DNA from: Neckera pumila
Taxonomy: Eukaryota > Streptophyta > Bryopsida > Hypnales > Neckeraceae
DNA: 64,000 nucleotides
NCBI GenBank assembly: GCA_963969595.1
Contig: OZ018416.1
Coordinates: 13,408,065-13,472,064, forward strand
Direction of reading: 5' to 3'
Shown: positions 11,063 to 24,124 of the stretch, one piece after another
How positions within the stretch are numbered: the first letter of the stretch is position 1
Layout: every line of letters begins with the position of its first letter
The notes under the pieces: model-generated
What the model saw: the letters and a program-made list of their open reading frames with translations, nothing else
Databases searched by the model: none
What the model was told of the DNA's origin: nothing
Made by a program: the position numbers and the translations under genes

Positions 11063-12044
11063 TTAACTCCTAAAGCCCTAAACATGCATTTTTGAGAACA
11101 TAGTGTTTTTGGGCACCTTACTACAAGCAGAGATTTTCTTTTTTTTCTTTGAAATTTTCACACAACATTTTCCCAAAGAGTAGCTTTAAGGCCCAACAAT
11201 TTTTATAACTTTTGACTGCATGATTGAAAAGTTATTGTATGATATTTGATTTTCAATGCTTGATAGGCAGCTCAAAAAATTCTTAAAAAATCACTTTTAA
11301 AAAAATAAAAATTTGAAATTAGTTCCCTAGATTTATATATACATGAAAAGCTTTGAATCATTCCATTTTGATTAATGAGATGAAAATTATGAGGTGTTCT
11401 AGTTTGCGGACAGTTACGGATTCCCTTCTCTAAAATAAACTTTGAAATCCTTTATTTAACTCAACTTTCAATAATTTTGAAAAATAATAAAAACATTGGG
11501 TGTAGATAGGTTATGAAAACATTATAACCATTGGATTGGCTTTTTTCAGTTCTATAATTAAATTCTTAACAATTTAGTGTTTTGAATCATTCTCTACTTT
11601 TTTCTACTTACTATTTTTTTCCTATATGTTGCACAATTCCAAATGATCTGAATTTTTTCAAGCATATAGCCAACTTGACTTCAAAAATGAATCCAAAGTT
11701 TTTAATGCAGTGGATTTTCCCATTTGTTCAAAAAAAAAATGAATCCAAAGAGTAACCACTATTTTGGACATTTTTTCTTTCAAGTGTGACCTTGTGAAGT
11801 GCAGCTGCCCGATTTTTTGCAGGGACAAAAAAGGGATTTTTCTCAATTCAAACACTAATATCTTGCAATCTACATGGTGGAAATTTTGAAATTTTTTCTA
11901 CATATTCTCAAACCAGCGCACTACTAGACCTTACAGTTACATGTGTCCAAAAATGTTTTTTTTTGAAAACTTGGTACTTGTATTAGAAATGACAGTTTTA
12001 GAGCGTTTTGGGTGAAAATATAGTAAAAAATCTTTAGGGATTAA
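11063..12044 (+). mobile_element. TTAA element, family B, copy 1
   Basis: It starts TTAACTCCTAAAGCCC and ends CTTTAGGGATTAA. It carries the B landmarks AAGGCCCAACAATTTTTA, CAATTTAGTGTTTTGAATCA and GTGAAGTGCAGCTGCCCG. A 52-bp retroposon scrap with its own target duplication interrupts it at 11.7 kb. Non-coding. Confidence 0.8.
11683..11750 (+). mobile_element. minute 5'-truncated retroposon insertion
   Basis: A perfect 16-base duplication (AAAAATGAATCCAAAG, at 11683-11698 and 11735-11750) flanks only about 36 bp, reading TTTAATGCAGTGGATTTTCC then CATTTGTTC and A residues. That is the same 3' terminus as the retroposon ending at 8751. Uninterrupted family B copies show the empty site. Confidence 0.75.
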
Positions 12045-12125
12045 GGTATGGATAATTTATTATTTTTCAAACAAAAGGATGAGCACATTGCATGTTGATC
12101 TTCCATGATTTTGATTTGCCATTGT

Positions 12126-12361
12126 ATACAAAATAATGAAATTAGGTTGCCTTACCTTAGATAAATTACCTCATGACTCAATGCTTGTCCACATGGAGGC
12201 GCATGCAACTCTCTAAACCGGGCCTTGAATTGGTGCACTAATCTATGCCATACACATGGCTCTGGATTGAATGCGTCATTGTACAATAACAGTGAATATT
12301 TGTATAGTGTAAATTGTCGAGAAATTAGTGTGAAGCAATTTAGTTCCACTATTTTGTGTAG
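12126..12361 (+). mobile_element. family F MITE, copy 1
   Basis: The ends are inverted copies of TACACAAAATAGTGAAATTA, and the left one continues into GGTTGCC. The interior has ACATGGAGGCGCATGCA and ATTTRTATAGTGTARA blocks shared by all copies. About 235 bp. Confidence 0.75.
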
Positions 12362-12506
12362 TTCATTGTTGGTGGCTGCTAATCCCTAAGATCTCATTTA
12401 TATGGCGGCCGCATGAAGATCTGAGAACTGTCTGGACATGAAGAATGCATTCATGGATACGGTCATTGCACATACCACATGCTCTTTGTTTAATTCACAC
12501 TAAATG

Positions 12507-12785
12507 TAGTCTGTTCTAAAAGCAATTGGCTTTTAAAATTGATCATGGTGCATAGGTACATTTTGCTTTCTTCAATGTACCAATGGTGTACATTTCAGGA
12601 GGTGGTCGGTTTAGTGACCATTGTGTTTCAACTTCAAAAATTTGTAACTAATTCCATGAAGGTCCAAAAAGTATGAAACGACTTGACTTAGATGCCATTT
12701 TTGTTTTTCTTCCTTCATAAATTTACTAAAAATTATTTCAAAGAGTTTAGCTTTCCCCAAAATGCAAACAACTCTTAAATAGATC
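12507..12785 (-). repeat. family C repeat, copy 2
   Basis: This is the reverse complement of the copy at 47.9-48.1 kb. Shared blocks are GCTTTCTTCAATGTACCA, CATTTCAGGAGGTGGTCG and AACTAATTCCATGAA. Terminal structure is unclear, so the class is not assigned. Confidence 0.6.
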
Positions 12786-12889
12786 TAACTGTAACAAACA
12801 AACAAAACAAAATAAATAGGCTAATTGAAGGTATGGATTAATGCAATGCCGTTCAAAACCATGGCACAGAATTGATCAAGGGTCAAAAT

Positions 12890-13590
12890 TGAGAAACATA
12901 AGTCTTCAAACAAATTGAATTGCCAAATGTTGAAGTTTGATTGCAACAATTTTTAACTTAAAATTTTATACTAAACACGTTCAGTTTATTATTTTTTATA
13001 TTGAAGAATTGAGTTGAGAATATAGGGAAATAAATTCAAAAAATACACACTTGATTTCATTCTTTGAAAAAGTATTAAGTAAAAGAAAAAAATAGATTGT
13101 TAATATTCCTAAAATGAAATTGAAACTTACTAATTCTAATGAAGAGATTGTTCTACCAAACAAACAAAATCATGTACAACTTCTCTTTTTGTAAAGTTGA
13201 AAATGGAGTTCAAAAACAAATTCAATATATTAATTTCTCAAAAAGAAGCTATGATTGTTTGGAAAACTGGATGCTCTATAACTTTCACATTACTAATCCA
13301 AATAGAATGATCCTAAGCTCTTCGTGTAGACAAAGCATTTTTAATGATAAAGAAAATTCAAATTTTCAGGGGTGTTTTGTTTTGTTTTGCTTGACAAACT
13401 CCATTTCATCCTTGGGTTGGCAGAACTTTTGCTTCCAGACATGGATTGAAATAGAATTATATTTCCTAAAAGCTAATCTATTTTTCTTCTTCAAAAATAG
13501 TTTCAAAAAATCATGTCAAAAATTGAGATCATAAAAATTTATTTAAATTATCATTTATTCCCAAAAGAACAATGGTCCTTTAGGGATTAA
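12890..13590 (-). mobile_element. TTAA element, family A, truncated copy in reverse
   Basis: The right end is ATGGTCCTTTAGGGATTAA. Leftward it contains reverse A landmarks (GAATTGAGTTGAGAATATAG, GGAAAACTGGATGCTCTATA). The left terminus is lost and the subterminal hairpin has decayed. A 131-codon open frame inside is a chance frame, since other A copies do not keep it. Confidence 0.6.
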
Positions 13591-13835
13591 AAATCAATGA
13601 ATAAAAGCAATAAAGTTAACAAGGAACACTTATTCAGTTGCCCTTGTTGTATGCTATTTGCAAAATAGAAACACGAAGACAATTAAATAAAATTCAATCA
13701 ACCAAGCACGAATTGTCAAAAAAATTGACCACAAGTAACTTAGTGCACTTGCCATTCAATGGTCTCTCTTCTAATAAGTAGATTTCTACTCAAAGTGTCC
13801 CCAAAGGATAAATAAAAATGTTCCTATATTTAACT

Positions 13836-13886
13836 TTTAACCCTTTAATCCCTAACCATTTAACCCCTAACCCTTTAACCCCTAAA
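13836..13886. repeat. pile-up of TTAACCC termini
   Basis: Four or five TTTAAYCCCTAA-like motifs follow one another. The last is the true end of the D element that starts at 13875. The spacing is irregular and the motifs match element ends, so this is best read as remains of repeated insertions at TTAA, not as a telomeric tract. Confidence 0.5.
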
Positions 13887-14519
13887 TTCCCAAGGCATCA
13901 AATTTGGTGATGACAACATTTTGAAGTTAAATAAAACCTAACCAAGTTGCTATTTTCAGTAGTTTTATATTAAATTTTTTTTTAAGGCTAGTTTTAGCAT
14001 CAAATATATGATTTTGAAAATGATTGATTATGGATTTTCTATTCAGATTTTGTGCAAGGACTTCCATTGCAACCTTGAATTTCCGTAGTGTTGAGGGTTC
14101 TTGGAAATGAGCCTCATATACTCTAGATTTTTGAGAAAAAATCATGTTAGAAATTCATTAAAGAAACTGTAGAGTAGATTTTGAGAAGCCATAAATTGAT
14201 TGGAGTTGTGCATGTTAGGACCCTTAACCTCATATTTTTTGGTGACCAACTCTTTAGATTTAACATGTGAAAGGAGGGTTAAAAGACTTCAAATCACTTT
14301 CATAGTTTTAACACCTTCATAATCAAATACTATAACCTTTCAATTCATCAGTGATGTTGTTGTGTTTTCTTTTCCTATGTAATCTCTAACATGTCTAGTT
14401 TGAGTTTGTATGGTTATAATTAAAAAATGATTGATATAATTAATCAAATGTTGGCTTTTTGTCCAATTTAGAGCAAATTTCAAGAAGCTCAAAAAAGGCC
14501 CTGAGCATTTAGGGATTAA
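13875..14519 (+). mobile_element. TTAA element, family D, copy 2
   Basis: It begins TTAACCCCTAAATTCCC and ends GAGCATTTAGGGATTAA. The interior matches the D copies at 4.9 and 54.5 kb (GGTTCTTGGAAATGAGCCTC, GAGTAGATTTTGAGAAGCC). Its right TTAA is shared with the next element. Confidence 0.8.
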
Positions 14520-14755
14520 CCCTTTACGTACTAAGAAGCCCGAATCGGGACTCATGTTTTTTTAAGAAATTTTGAAGAGTTTATATGAAGATTTTTATCT
14601 ATCTTAATAATTATTAATTTAAACCAATGCATGCCAATGTTCTTCACTTAAGCTAATGATATAATAAAAAATTTCATTTAGTTTATACTTTCTACAATAT
14701 GATCAATCAAAGTCTGCAACTTAAAATCATGAATTCTTAGTACATAAAGGGTTAA
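14516..14755. mobile_element. TTAA element, family J, short MITE
   Basis: A 240-bp element with terminal inverted repeat TTAACCCTTTAYGTACTAAG at both ends, flanked by TTAA. It abuts D copy 2 through one shared TTAA. The interior is AT-rich and not found elsewhere in the window. Confidence 0.75.
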
Positions 14756-15492
14756 GGATCAAGGAATAGTCCAAATTTCCAAAATTGTGAAGATGTATTT
14801 TAAAATGAAACTTAGAAGAATAATTTAATGATGACTCTCAAACAATAGTTGTAAAATATTATCTATAGATTATATCCATATAATTAGATCAACTATTATA
14901 CAAACCAATATTTTTCAATAAAATTTGAACCCAAAAATTGAATATTCTATCTAAAATCCCCCGTAGATTGAAAACTTTTGATTTTCACAAGAATTATTTC
15001 TTAGAAGTTAAAAATTTTTAAGTTCTAATAATAGTGATTATTGAAGGTTTTGATTTAGTTTCTTTTATTCAAGTTGTTTTTGAATGGTCATTTTTTGAAC
15101 TGAAAAGGTTCCTTTCAAGATTAGACCTACCAATACCTATTGAATTATATAATATTTGCAAAGCAAAGCCTTTGAAATCTTTACAATACAAATGTTAAAA
15201 AATCTTGAATAAAATCCATGGATGAAAAAATACATTTGTGTGTGCTTGGAATGTATTTGTATTCAGTGTTGTTTGTGATTAAAGTTTGATACCTTGGTCC
15301 TTTAGAGGATACATGAGTTTGCAAGCCCAAGGGACATTTTAAAAATCAAACCTCAATTTTCATATAGTTTTTTTATTTTAAATGATTTGAAGCTTAACTA
15401 AGAAAATGTAGCTAAAATAACCTTCATTTTATTTATTTAAAATTGTTAAAATTATAGCTTTCATGACACTTTGAAGATAGCATCTTGAAAGC
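14756..15492. other. unassigned AT-rich intergenic DNA
   Basis: No reading frame, inverted repeat or tandem repeat stands out. Confidence 0.3.
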
Positions 15493-16108
15493 TTAAACCC
15501 TAAATGCATGAGGCACCATATTTTGGTATATAAAATCTTTGAAGTTAAATAAAATCTTACCAAGTTATAATTTTAGTAGTTTATATTTTTGAAATTTTTT
15601 TTTTGAAGTCTAATGATTATGATTTTTCTATTCAAGATTTTGTGAAAGGGTGTCCATTGCAAATCTTGATTTACTAATGTTGAGGATTATTAGAAATGAG
15701 CCTCAAATGCACTAAACCTAAAAGAAAAAATCACACTAGAAATTCATTCAAAAAATGGTAGAATAGATTTCTGAAAACCGTAAATTGATTAGAATTGTGC
15801 ATGTTATGATCTTTAAACTCATTTCTTTTGGTGACCATTTTTTAGATTTGACATGTGAAAAGAGGATTGAAAGACTTCAAGTCACTTTCATAGTTTTAAC
15901 ACCCTCATGATCAAACATTATAGTCTTTCAGTTCATAAGTGATATTGCTATATTTTTTTTCTCATATTAATCTCTAATATGTTTAGTCTAAGTTTGTATG
16001 GTTACAATTCCAAAAAATTTGATGAAGCTTGTTAAAATGTTGGCTTTTTGTTCAATTTAAAGCAAATTCCAAGAAGCTAAAAATATAGCCTTGGGCATTT
16101 AGGATTAA
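15493..16108 (+). mobile_element. TTAA element, family D, copy 3
   Basis: It begins TTAAACCCTAAATGCATG and ends TTGGGCATTTAGGATTAA. The interior aligns with the other D copies throughout, but the subterminal palindrome has decayed to CACCATATTTTGGT. More diverged than copy 2. Confidence 0.7.
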
Positions 16109-17125
16109 AACACACTACTTCTAAATTTTTTTATTGAATTTTTCTTGGTGTCAGTTCCAAGTGTACGCTAGAGACATTGTAAAGTTTGTCACTATGATTT
16201 CCATTTTTATTCAGAACTTTCTACTATTTTTAAATATTTTTGAAAACTATTATGCTTTTTATAGAAAATTTATATCAACAAATCATACAAAATTCATTTT
16301 AAATTATTTAATTATAATTGAATGAAAAAAAGTTCAAATATATGATATTATATTAAAAATATATAATTTTTTAAATTTTATTTAACTTAAAAAATTAATG
16401 AAATTGTCTGATTTAACATAGAACACTAATGAAGTTTGACCAAATACATAATTATATAAATGTCTTTTAAAGACTAATTGCCATCAGTTGGTTGTTGGTT
16501 ATTTAGATTTTGGTTTTATGATCAAATAGATGACAATTTTAGTAGTTTAGGGAGCTCCCTCATTGAAAATTCATAGTAAATACATGTCTTATCTAAAAAT
16601 TACATATTTTTAAATATATGATTTCAGTTGCTTCGTACGACAAAAATATTTTTCTCTTTAAAAGGTGCCTCCAACTATGTTGAATTGTTTATTTTTGACA
16701 ATTTTGGGAGTTTTCACCTTAGTTCATATTATAAACTTTATCCTAGTTTGCAATTTTGTTAGCCTTCTATTCCCATGGGCAAAGTCATTTAAATTGATTC
16801 ACCCTTATAGTATCGTACTCATCTAAAGGTTGTCTCCTCCAGTTGCCCATAGAGTAATGGTTATTTTTCATTATTTTGAGGCAATGCACAAAGCAATGTA
16901 TAGTAAAGTGGTGAAGCTATTTAAATCCATTGGCGTGGATGAAACATGCAAAACGTGGTTAAAAACACATGTATTCATCCAAAAGTGTGTAGAAGTCATC
17001 TAAAATGAAGCGATATTGTTTGTAGATTACATAGCGATTGAGCGATTTCACCCATTAAAAATAATTATTTTAAAGAAAGTCAAAAAAATAATATGAATAA
17101 GAAAGATTGTCAAATTCAGCAAGAA
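16109..17125. other. AT-rich intergenic DNA with an inverted family I repeat
   Basis: Positions 16480-16740 are a reverse copy of the repeat at 9.2-9.45 kb (GGTTTTATGATCAAATAGAT and GTGCCTCCAACTATGTTGAA). The rest shows nothing recognisable. Confidence 0.4.
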
Positions 17126-18057
17126 TTAACCCCTAAAGGACCAACATGCGTTTTTTGGCAACATAGAAATTTTGGGCAAGTACGTGTGACTAGAGATTTG
17201 CATATTTTGGGCTGAAATTTTTATAGAAGGTGGGGACAAGGAATATCTTTCATATGCACCAAATTTCATGACATTCTGAAATACAAGTCAAAAGTTATGG
17301 CCAAATATGTTGTTTGTTTCTCAACTTGGGCAGTTCGGGCAGATCAGAAAAAATCACTTTTTTCAAAAATAAAAATTTGAAATTGGTTTATTAGATTTAT
17401 ATATACTTAGAAAGCTTTGAATCTTTCCATTTTGATCAATGAGTCAAACGTTACAAGGATTTTTAGTTTGCGGGCAGTTATGGATTGTTTACTCTAAAAT
17501 AAACTTTGAAGTCATTTATTTCACTCAGTTTTCAATATTTCTCAAAAAAAAAAATTTCAGGATGTAGATTGTTTATTACAACATTGTAACCATTGGGATT
17601 TGCATTTTTCAATTCCATAATTAACTTCTTAACAATTTAGTGTTTTGAACCATTCTCTACTTCTTTCTATTTACTATTTTTTTCCTATGTGTTGTATAGT
17701 TTCAAAAAAATCTGAAAATTTTCAAGCATGTAGCCAACTTGCCCTAAAGAATGAATCTGAAGAAGCACAACCACTTTAGAATTTTTTTCATAATAATCTG
17801 ACCTTGTGAAGTGCAACTGCCCGATTTTTTGCAGGGCCAAAAAAAGGACTTTTGCAACTTCAAACGCTAATATCTTCCAATCTACGTGATGGAAATTTCT
17901 GAAATTTTTTCCACACATTCTCAAACCAGAGTACTACAAGATCCTACAATTACATGTGTCCAAAAATGATCTTTTTCAAAAATTTGGTACTTGTTCTAGA
18001 AATGGCAGTTTTGGAGCATTTTTGGTGAGAACATAGTCAAGGAACTTTAGGGGTTAA
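17126..18057 (+). mobile_element. TTAA element, family B, copy 2 (well preserved)
   Basis: Both ends are intact: TTAACCCCTAAAGGACCAAC on the left and AACTTTAGGGGTTAA on the right. At 932 bp it has no insertion and serves as the family reference. It has no long open frame, so it is non-autonomous. Confidence 0.85.
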
Positions 18058-21000
18058 ATAACCAAGTTGAAAAAAAAGAAAATATGTAGAGTTAGTTGGA
18101 AAGTCCAAAATAAAGTCTAATTATCATCCACCATCAAGAAAATTAATGATGGCCAAGTGAACAAATTTCTTAATTGACATTAGGTGGGAGTTGAGGGTGA
18201 AGAGGTTGTTCTTATAGTAAAATCCATTGCCATCATAAATCCTCAAAGAATATAGGATAATTTGAAGGTGAGAGCTTTATTACTCATTGTCAAAACGTAG
18301 GAATTTTGTTTGAAGTAGAATTTTTGACTTCATTCAGGTATAGTAGAATAATTTTTTTCAAAAAAGTTGAACTAATAAAAATTGGAGAAACCTAATAAAT
18401 TTCATCTTCGAAAAATTGTTTGTGATTTAGAGCCTCCAAAAAAAATTCATAGACAAAATTCAGAGAAAAAGTTTGAAAATGTCAAAAAAAATGCCTCTTC
18501 TAACCCCATTTGAAATTTGTCCATAATTTTTTATTGAAATCTCAAACGGATTTTTGGAGATGAAAGTCAGCTTGATTTTACATATTCACTAAGTTGAAAT
18601 TTTTTTTAAAGTTATATACTATGCCTAAATGAGGTCTAAATTTCTACTTTGAACACAATTCCTTGCTTTTGACTTGCCTATTAGCGGTTGAGCTTCTACT
18701 TTACATATTCTACATGAGTTGTTTTATTTCCTTTTATTCTATTTGTGTAAAGAGCTTTGTCTTCTCAATCACAAGTACACTCTAGGTTAAGTAGCTTTTG
18801 AAGAAAGATGCCTACTATTTAGAACTTTTTTGAATATTATCTCAAATTTTTAAATATTTTATTATAAAGTGTCGAATCTACTTTGGAAACTTTGATTGAT
18901 TATTTAGAATCAATGAGCTGATCTTATTCTACACCTATGGTACACCTAAAAGTATTGTAATGAGTAATTCAACATGGTTCTTAATAATACATCCAGTGTT
19001 TTAATGAAAGAAATTTGTGGAGTCTTGTAGATCATGTAGTCAAAAGGGGAAGAGAATATCATTTGTGGACACTGCATAAATAAACTACGAATTTCTTAAA
19101 TGTTGAAAATAGGTGTTTCTAAAGAGTGTTACCCTAGATTTTTATGAATAGTAGGAACAAATTTTAGGCAAGAATCTACAGGGATCAGTTTTAGAAAGGG
19201 ATAAATAGATGTTATTCCTGTACCTTAGTGCTTCACAATTTTTGTTGCAAGCAATGTAAGTCAACTCATCAAAATCCAATGTGTAAATAGGATCCACAAG
19301 TACCCAAATCTTCTATGTATTGTTAGCTTTCAAATACCTTGATTACCTCTTTTATGAATATTGGTAAGATAACTATACCTAGTTGCATCCAATAAAGCAA
19401 TTGACATAGTTTAAATTGTTGAATTGCTTGATTTGTTTGTTGGTTCTTACTAGGGTCAAAACAATATTTCAAATTTTCTTTTATGCATTTTTTTTGACAG
19501 TGTATGAATAAACTATGTACATTCAAAGTACCAAAAATAGATGTGCCCAAGAGCAACTCTAGGCTTCTATAAATAGAGGTTGTATATTTCAATCAAGGAT
19601 TTATAGGGATCTATTTCAGAAAGGAGTCACAATTAAGGATATTTATCTTATTCTATATACAAGAAATTTGGTTTTGCGAACTTCCTTTTGTCAACTTTGT
19701 ATTCACCTGTTTCTTCTTAAAATTGAACTAAGGTAACCGCGTCTAATTGTCACATATTTACAAAATGGACTCCTACATATTCTTGCCAAAAATTTATAGC
19801 TCCTATACATAAAAGCCTAGACGGTTGATCTTGAGTATATCTATTTTGAACACTTCGAAAATTCATAATTTTTCATACAGTGCCCAAACATGCATGCTAA
19901 GAGAATTTAGAATATCCTTTGACTTCCACAACGTCCCAACCAAACCTTAGACAACACAATAATAGGAACCATTCTCAAATGCTTATTGAGACTATTTTAG
20001 ATGTGGTTACCTGCACCCTCTATGCCCCTTAGGGTGCTTTATCCTACTTTATGGATTTATAATTTTAAAATTTCAAATTGCACCATAGAAATTGTAAACA
20101 TTATATTAGTTACCTCAAAAACTTTTCAAAGCCCCAAACCTACATTACTTTAAACTAGATTGAGCCTTTTGCAATGTAAAGATAATGTAGATGAATATAT
20201 TTCTAGTACACAAGATTTTATATAAGACTATATAAGCTATTTATACTATAAAATTTTGTTAAATTTAGGACATTTAAGGTGTTTAAAGTAAGCCATGTTA
20301 GCCCCTCAAGTCCCAACAACTTTTTGTCAATGGAGGTTTTCAATCAATTGTCCCACTTTGATATTTTTTTGCACGTAGTTGTGCTTGAAATATGTAATTT
20401 TAACCCTACAATAGTAAAGAATAATTTTTTTTGAATGCATAGAATTATTTGTGGAAAATACTGACTGTTGGATTTTTAAATTTCAACAATTCTGGGTGAT
20501 CAAGTTTGGAGGCAGAAAATGCAATTTTTTGGGAAAGAATAAGAATTATAAGAAGATGAATAATACTTTATTTATCCCCCCCTCAAAAAAAAACATTGTA
20601 TTGGAATCTAAGACAATTTTTTTTTTTTAAATTTAAAAAAATGAGAAATAAGAAATTCTTCCAATTTTGTACACATTTTCAAACAAAAGGACTAGAAAGC
20701 CAAAAATGACCAAATCAAAATTTAATAAATTATATTATTAGCATATTTTTTGGAACATCTTCCGAAATTTTGGAATCATTCTAATTATTTTGTGTTCTTA
20801 ATCACACCAGATTGAACCTTGTATATTTTTGTTTGCAAAAAATAAAAACTTGAGTTTTTTTTCTCCAAAGCTATTTTATTTGTGCAAACCACAGACTAGA
20901 AATGTTTAAGAATTTTTTTTCCATCCCTGCTATTCCTTTCATTGTCAAAGAATTATATTTGTTCCTTTTGTCTACAAATAAATTTTTTTTAAAAATAAGT

Positions 21001-21164
21001 TGCAAATTTCTCACTACTGTACAACATTTTTACCATTCATATTGTCATTCGTCAAATCTATACATAAGTTATTAACAATTCAAGCTTTTCCATCACATTG
21101 TACATCTTTTTGTTTGATATTTTTTATAAAGATGATTATGAAGTATTTTTTGCTGAGTTTTTTT
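18058..21164. other. long AT-rich intergenic stretch with family G repeats
   Basis: Two diverged tandem copies of a block (around 19075-19200 and 19485-19640, with ATCTACAGGGATCAGTTTTA and its variant) are related to 46.85-46.99 kb. Positions 19740-19960 resemble 7030-7260. No gene signal was found in the remaining sequence. Confidence 0.4.
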
Positions 21165-21860
21165 TTAACCCCTAAAGGTTTTTGACTATGTTTTCACCAA
21201 AATGCTCCAAAACTGTCATTTCTAGTACAATTACCAAATTTTAGAAAAAATAAATTTTGAACACATATAACTGTAGGATCTTGTATTAAGCTGATTTGAC
21301 AAGATGTGGAAAAAATTTCAGAATTTTCCACCACATAGATTGCAAGATAATAGCGTTTGAATTGACAAAAATGCTTTTTTTGTCCCTGCGAAAATTCGGG
21401 CAGCTGCACTTCACAAGGTCACATTTATGTGAAGAAATGTCCAAAATGGTGGTAACTCTTTGGATTCATTCTTCAAAGCAAGTTGAATACATGCTAGAAA
21501 ATTTTCAAATCATTCGGAATTGTAAATATATAGGAAAAAAATAGTAAGTAGAAAGAAGTAGAGAATGATTCAAAACACTAAATTGGTAAGAATTTAATCA
21601 TGGAATTATAAAATGCCAATTCCAAAGGTTGTAATGTTGTAATAAACAACATATATCCTATGCTTTTATTTTTGAAAAAATATTAGAATTGAGTTAATCA
21701 AAGAACTTCAAAGATTATTTTGACATATCATCCAATAATTTTTTAACTGTATAGTCAAAAGTTCTGAAAATTTTTGGGCCTTAAAGCTACTCCTCGGACA
21801 CATGTTGTGTGAAAATTTCAAAGAAAAAAAATAAAATTTTTGTTTTGTACTCATTTTTTA
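21165..21860 (-). mobile_element. TTAA element, family B, copy 3, truncated
   Basis: The left edge TTAACCCCTAAAGGTTTTTG is the B 3' terminus in reverse. The match runs to about 21860, near ATTTCAAAGAAAAAAAATAA, after which the expected terminus is missing. The short open frames inside are not conserved in other copies. Confidence 0.65.
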
Positions 21861-22852
21861 ATATTTTAATCTAAGGCTACTTTACCATGACCAAAAATAA
21901 TACTTCTCAATTACGCTTTAAAGCACATCTTTAGAATTATGAAAAATTAGATTCTTTTGAAGAATCTTTAAGGATACAATTTATATTAATTCCAAAAAAT
22001 AATATTGGATTTAAATTCTCAAAGTGCACTTTCAATGGCCTTTAGATTGCATTACCTAATATGAGTGTACAATGGAGGGACAAAAGTATTGTTGCCCCCT
22101 TTTGTCCCTACACAAACACCCCCATTTTCAAACACTATTTTTTATAATTTTTGTACAATTCTTGCATCATTGCATTCCTATGCAATTCCAATCATGCATA
22201 CCAAATTTCAACTTCAGAAGAGCAAAATTCCATTTTTGGTGAATTTTTAAGTCAATTTCATGGTTTTACATGATAATTCATTGAAAAACTTTGTTAATGA
22301 ACTTTTTTAATTTGATTATAGAAATATGTAGGAAACGTCCATATATACCCACATCTTTCTTTCATCAAAAAGCTCCAAAAAAACCACAATTCCCTCTATA
22401 AAGAATTCAATATTGAAGTGATAATGTCCTAATTTTGGAAAATAGATATTTTGTTATTGTAATTATATTTTGGCAAGGCAATTGTACCATCATGCTCAAA
22501 TGTACAAAATTCGTTACAATGTGAGGATTAAAAACAAAACTATTTAAAATACAAAGATATCTATTCCAAAAAGTTTGGTCATACAACACCTTATATTAAA
22601 TTCTTTATAAGGGGAATTGTGAAACATTTTTAGAGATACTTGTTGAAGGAAAGATGTGCATATGGATGTTCCCTATATATATCAGCAATTGAATTTAAAA
22701 AATTCATGAACAATGTTTTTCAATGAATTATCAAATAAAACCATGAAAATTGACTTTAAAAATTCACCAAAAATGGAATTTTGCTTTTTTGAAATGAAAA
22801 TTTGGTATGCATGATCGAAAATATATAGGAATGCAATGATGCAAGAATTGCA

Positions 22853-24124
22853 TTAACCCCTAAAGGACCATAGTCCCTTTGGGGGATAAATGCGTTCTTG
22901 GGCAGGTACCTATGGGCTGAAATTTTCTCTTGATTTTTTGAAATATTTTTGAAGACAGAAAAATTGATAAGCTTTGTGAGAATACCATTTTTTTCACAAT
23001 TGATGCCTGGGAAAACAAGTTATGACCAAATAAGCTCAAAATAGGGGACGATGGGTAGCTCGGGCAACAAAAAAAAATGGACAAAAATATGAATTTTTTT
23101 TTTAAACCTTTTTTTTCTCATAGATTATATTTTTGTCTATTTGGAAAGCTTTGATTCATTTCATTTGGATTTGTTATGAGAAAGTTATGGACATTCTTGT
23201 TTTTTGGGCAATTGGAGCATCTTCTTGAAAAAAATAACTTCTAGATGCATTTCTGAATGAAATTTTCATTAGATGAGTTTTGGGGGGTTGGGAGGGCCGT
23301 TTTGGGCCCGTTCCCGACGCTAGTCCTCCCCCGCAGTTTCAGGGAACGGCTATTCCCGACAAGAAATTTTCAAAAAAAAAAAAAAAAAATTTTTTTTACA
23401 CTCTTGAAATGAAAAAGAAAACAGAAAAAAAAATTTCATTTTCTTTTTTTGAAAAAAAAAGTTATTTTTTTCCAACGTGACAGTCGCTCGGCCATGTCAA
23501 CGAGCTGCCACGGCCCTGAATTCGGCAGTTCTCACAAGTTCTCACAGGTTGGGAACACGCAGCCCTCCACAGGGCTGATTTCTTATCTAGTATCAAATTT
23601 TTCAAATTTTGGAGGGTTTTTTTTTTCTGCATGGTTTATCATTTGCTAAAAAAATCTCACCATTGAAATTAGTGCATTTTAATTCCATCTTAGAAATATG
23701 AATATTTAAGATTTTCCTTCTATCTTGTATCTACTTCTACTTAACAATTTTTTAAAGAATGATAATTAAGTTTTTTTGAATTTTTTTTTTCCCTAGACTT
23801 TCAACTCAATTCTCCACTACAAAGATTTAAAGCTCAAAACTTTGTAGTACAAAAATTTTAAGTTAAAAATGTTCACAGTCAAAAAAATCTAGTCCCACAA
23901 TGTGTTGAAAAACTTGTTTTTTCACTTTAAACGCAGATATCTTGCAATCTGTGCAGTAAAAAAGTCTGAAATTTTTTCCACACACTCTCATACTAGTTAG
24001 TTGTAAGATCCTACTGTTAGATGTGGAAAAAAAACATTTTTCAAATTTTTTATCTTTTTGCTATAGAAATGACAATTTTGAGTGTTTTTTGGCAGAAAAA
24101 GGGCCTCGGTCCTTTAGGGGTTAA
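22853..24124 (+). mobile_element. TTAA element, family A, copy 2 (nested, itself interrupted)
   Basis: It runs from TTAACCCCTAAAGGACCA to CGGTCCTTTAGGGGTTAA, with the subterminal hairpin as GTCCCTTTGGGGGAT. A family K element of about 320 bp is inserted at 23272. It lies within the right arm of the 22-24 kb fold-back, giving three nested layers. Confidence 0.85.
23272..23590 (+). mobile_element. family K MITE, copy 1 (nested in family A)
   Basis: The left end GATGAGTTTTGGGGGGTTGG and the GAGGGCCGTTTTGGGCCCGT block match family K. The GC-rich core GTCGCTCGGCCATGTCAACG matches the copies at 36.4, 43.8 and 58.3 kb. It is flanked by TA. The right end has diverged and its boundary is approximate. 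Confidence 0.6.

Noticed and set aside
13139..13534. 131-codon open frame as a gene
   Set aside because: It lies in a reverse family A element and other A copies do not keep the frame.
13836..13886. Interstitial telomeric repeat
   Set aside because: The CCCTAA motifs are irregularly spaced and each matches a TTAA element end, not a CCCTAAA array.
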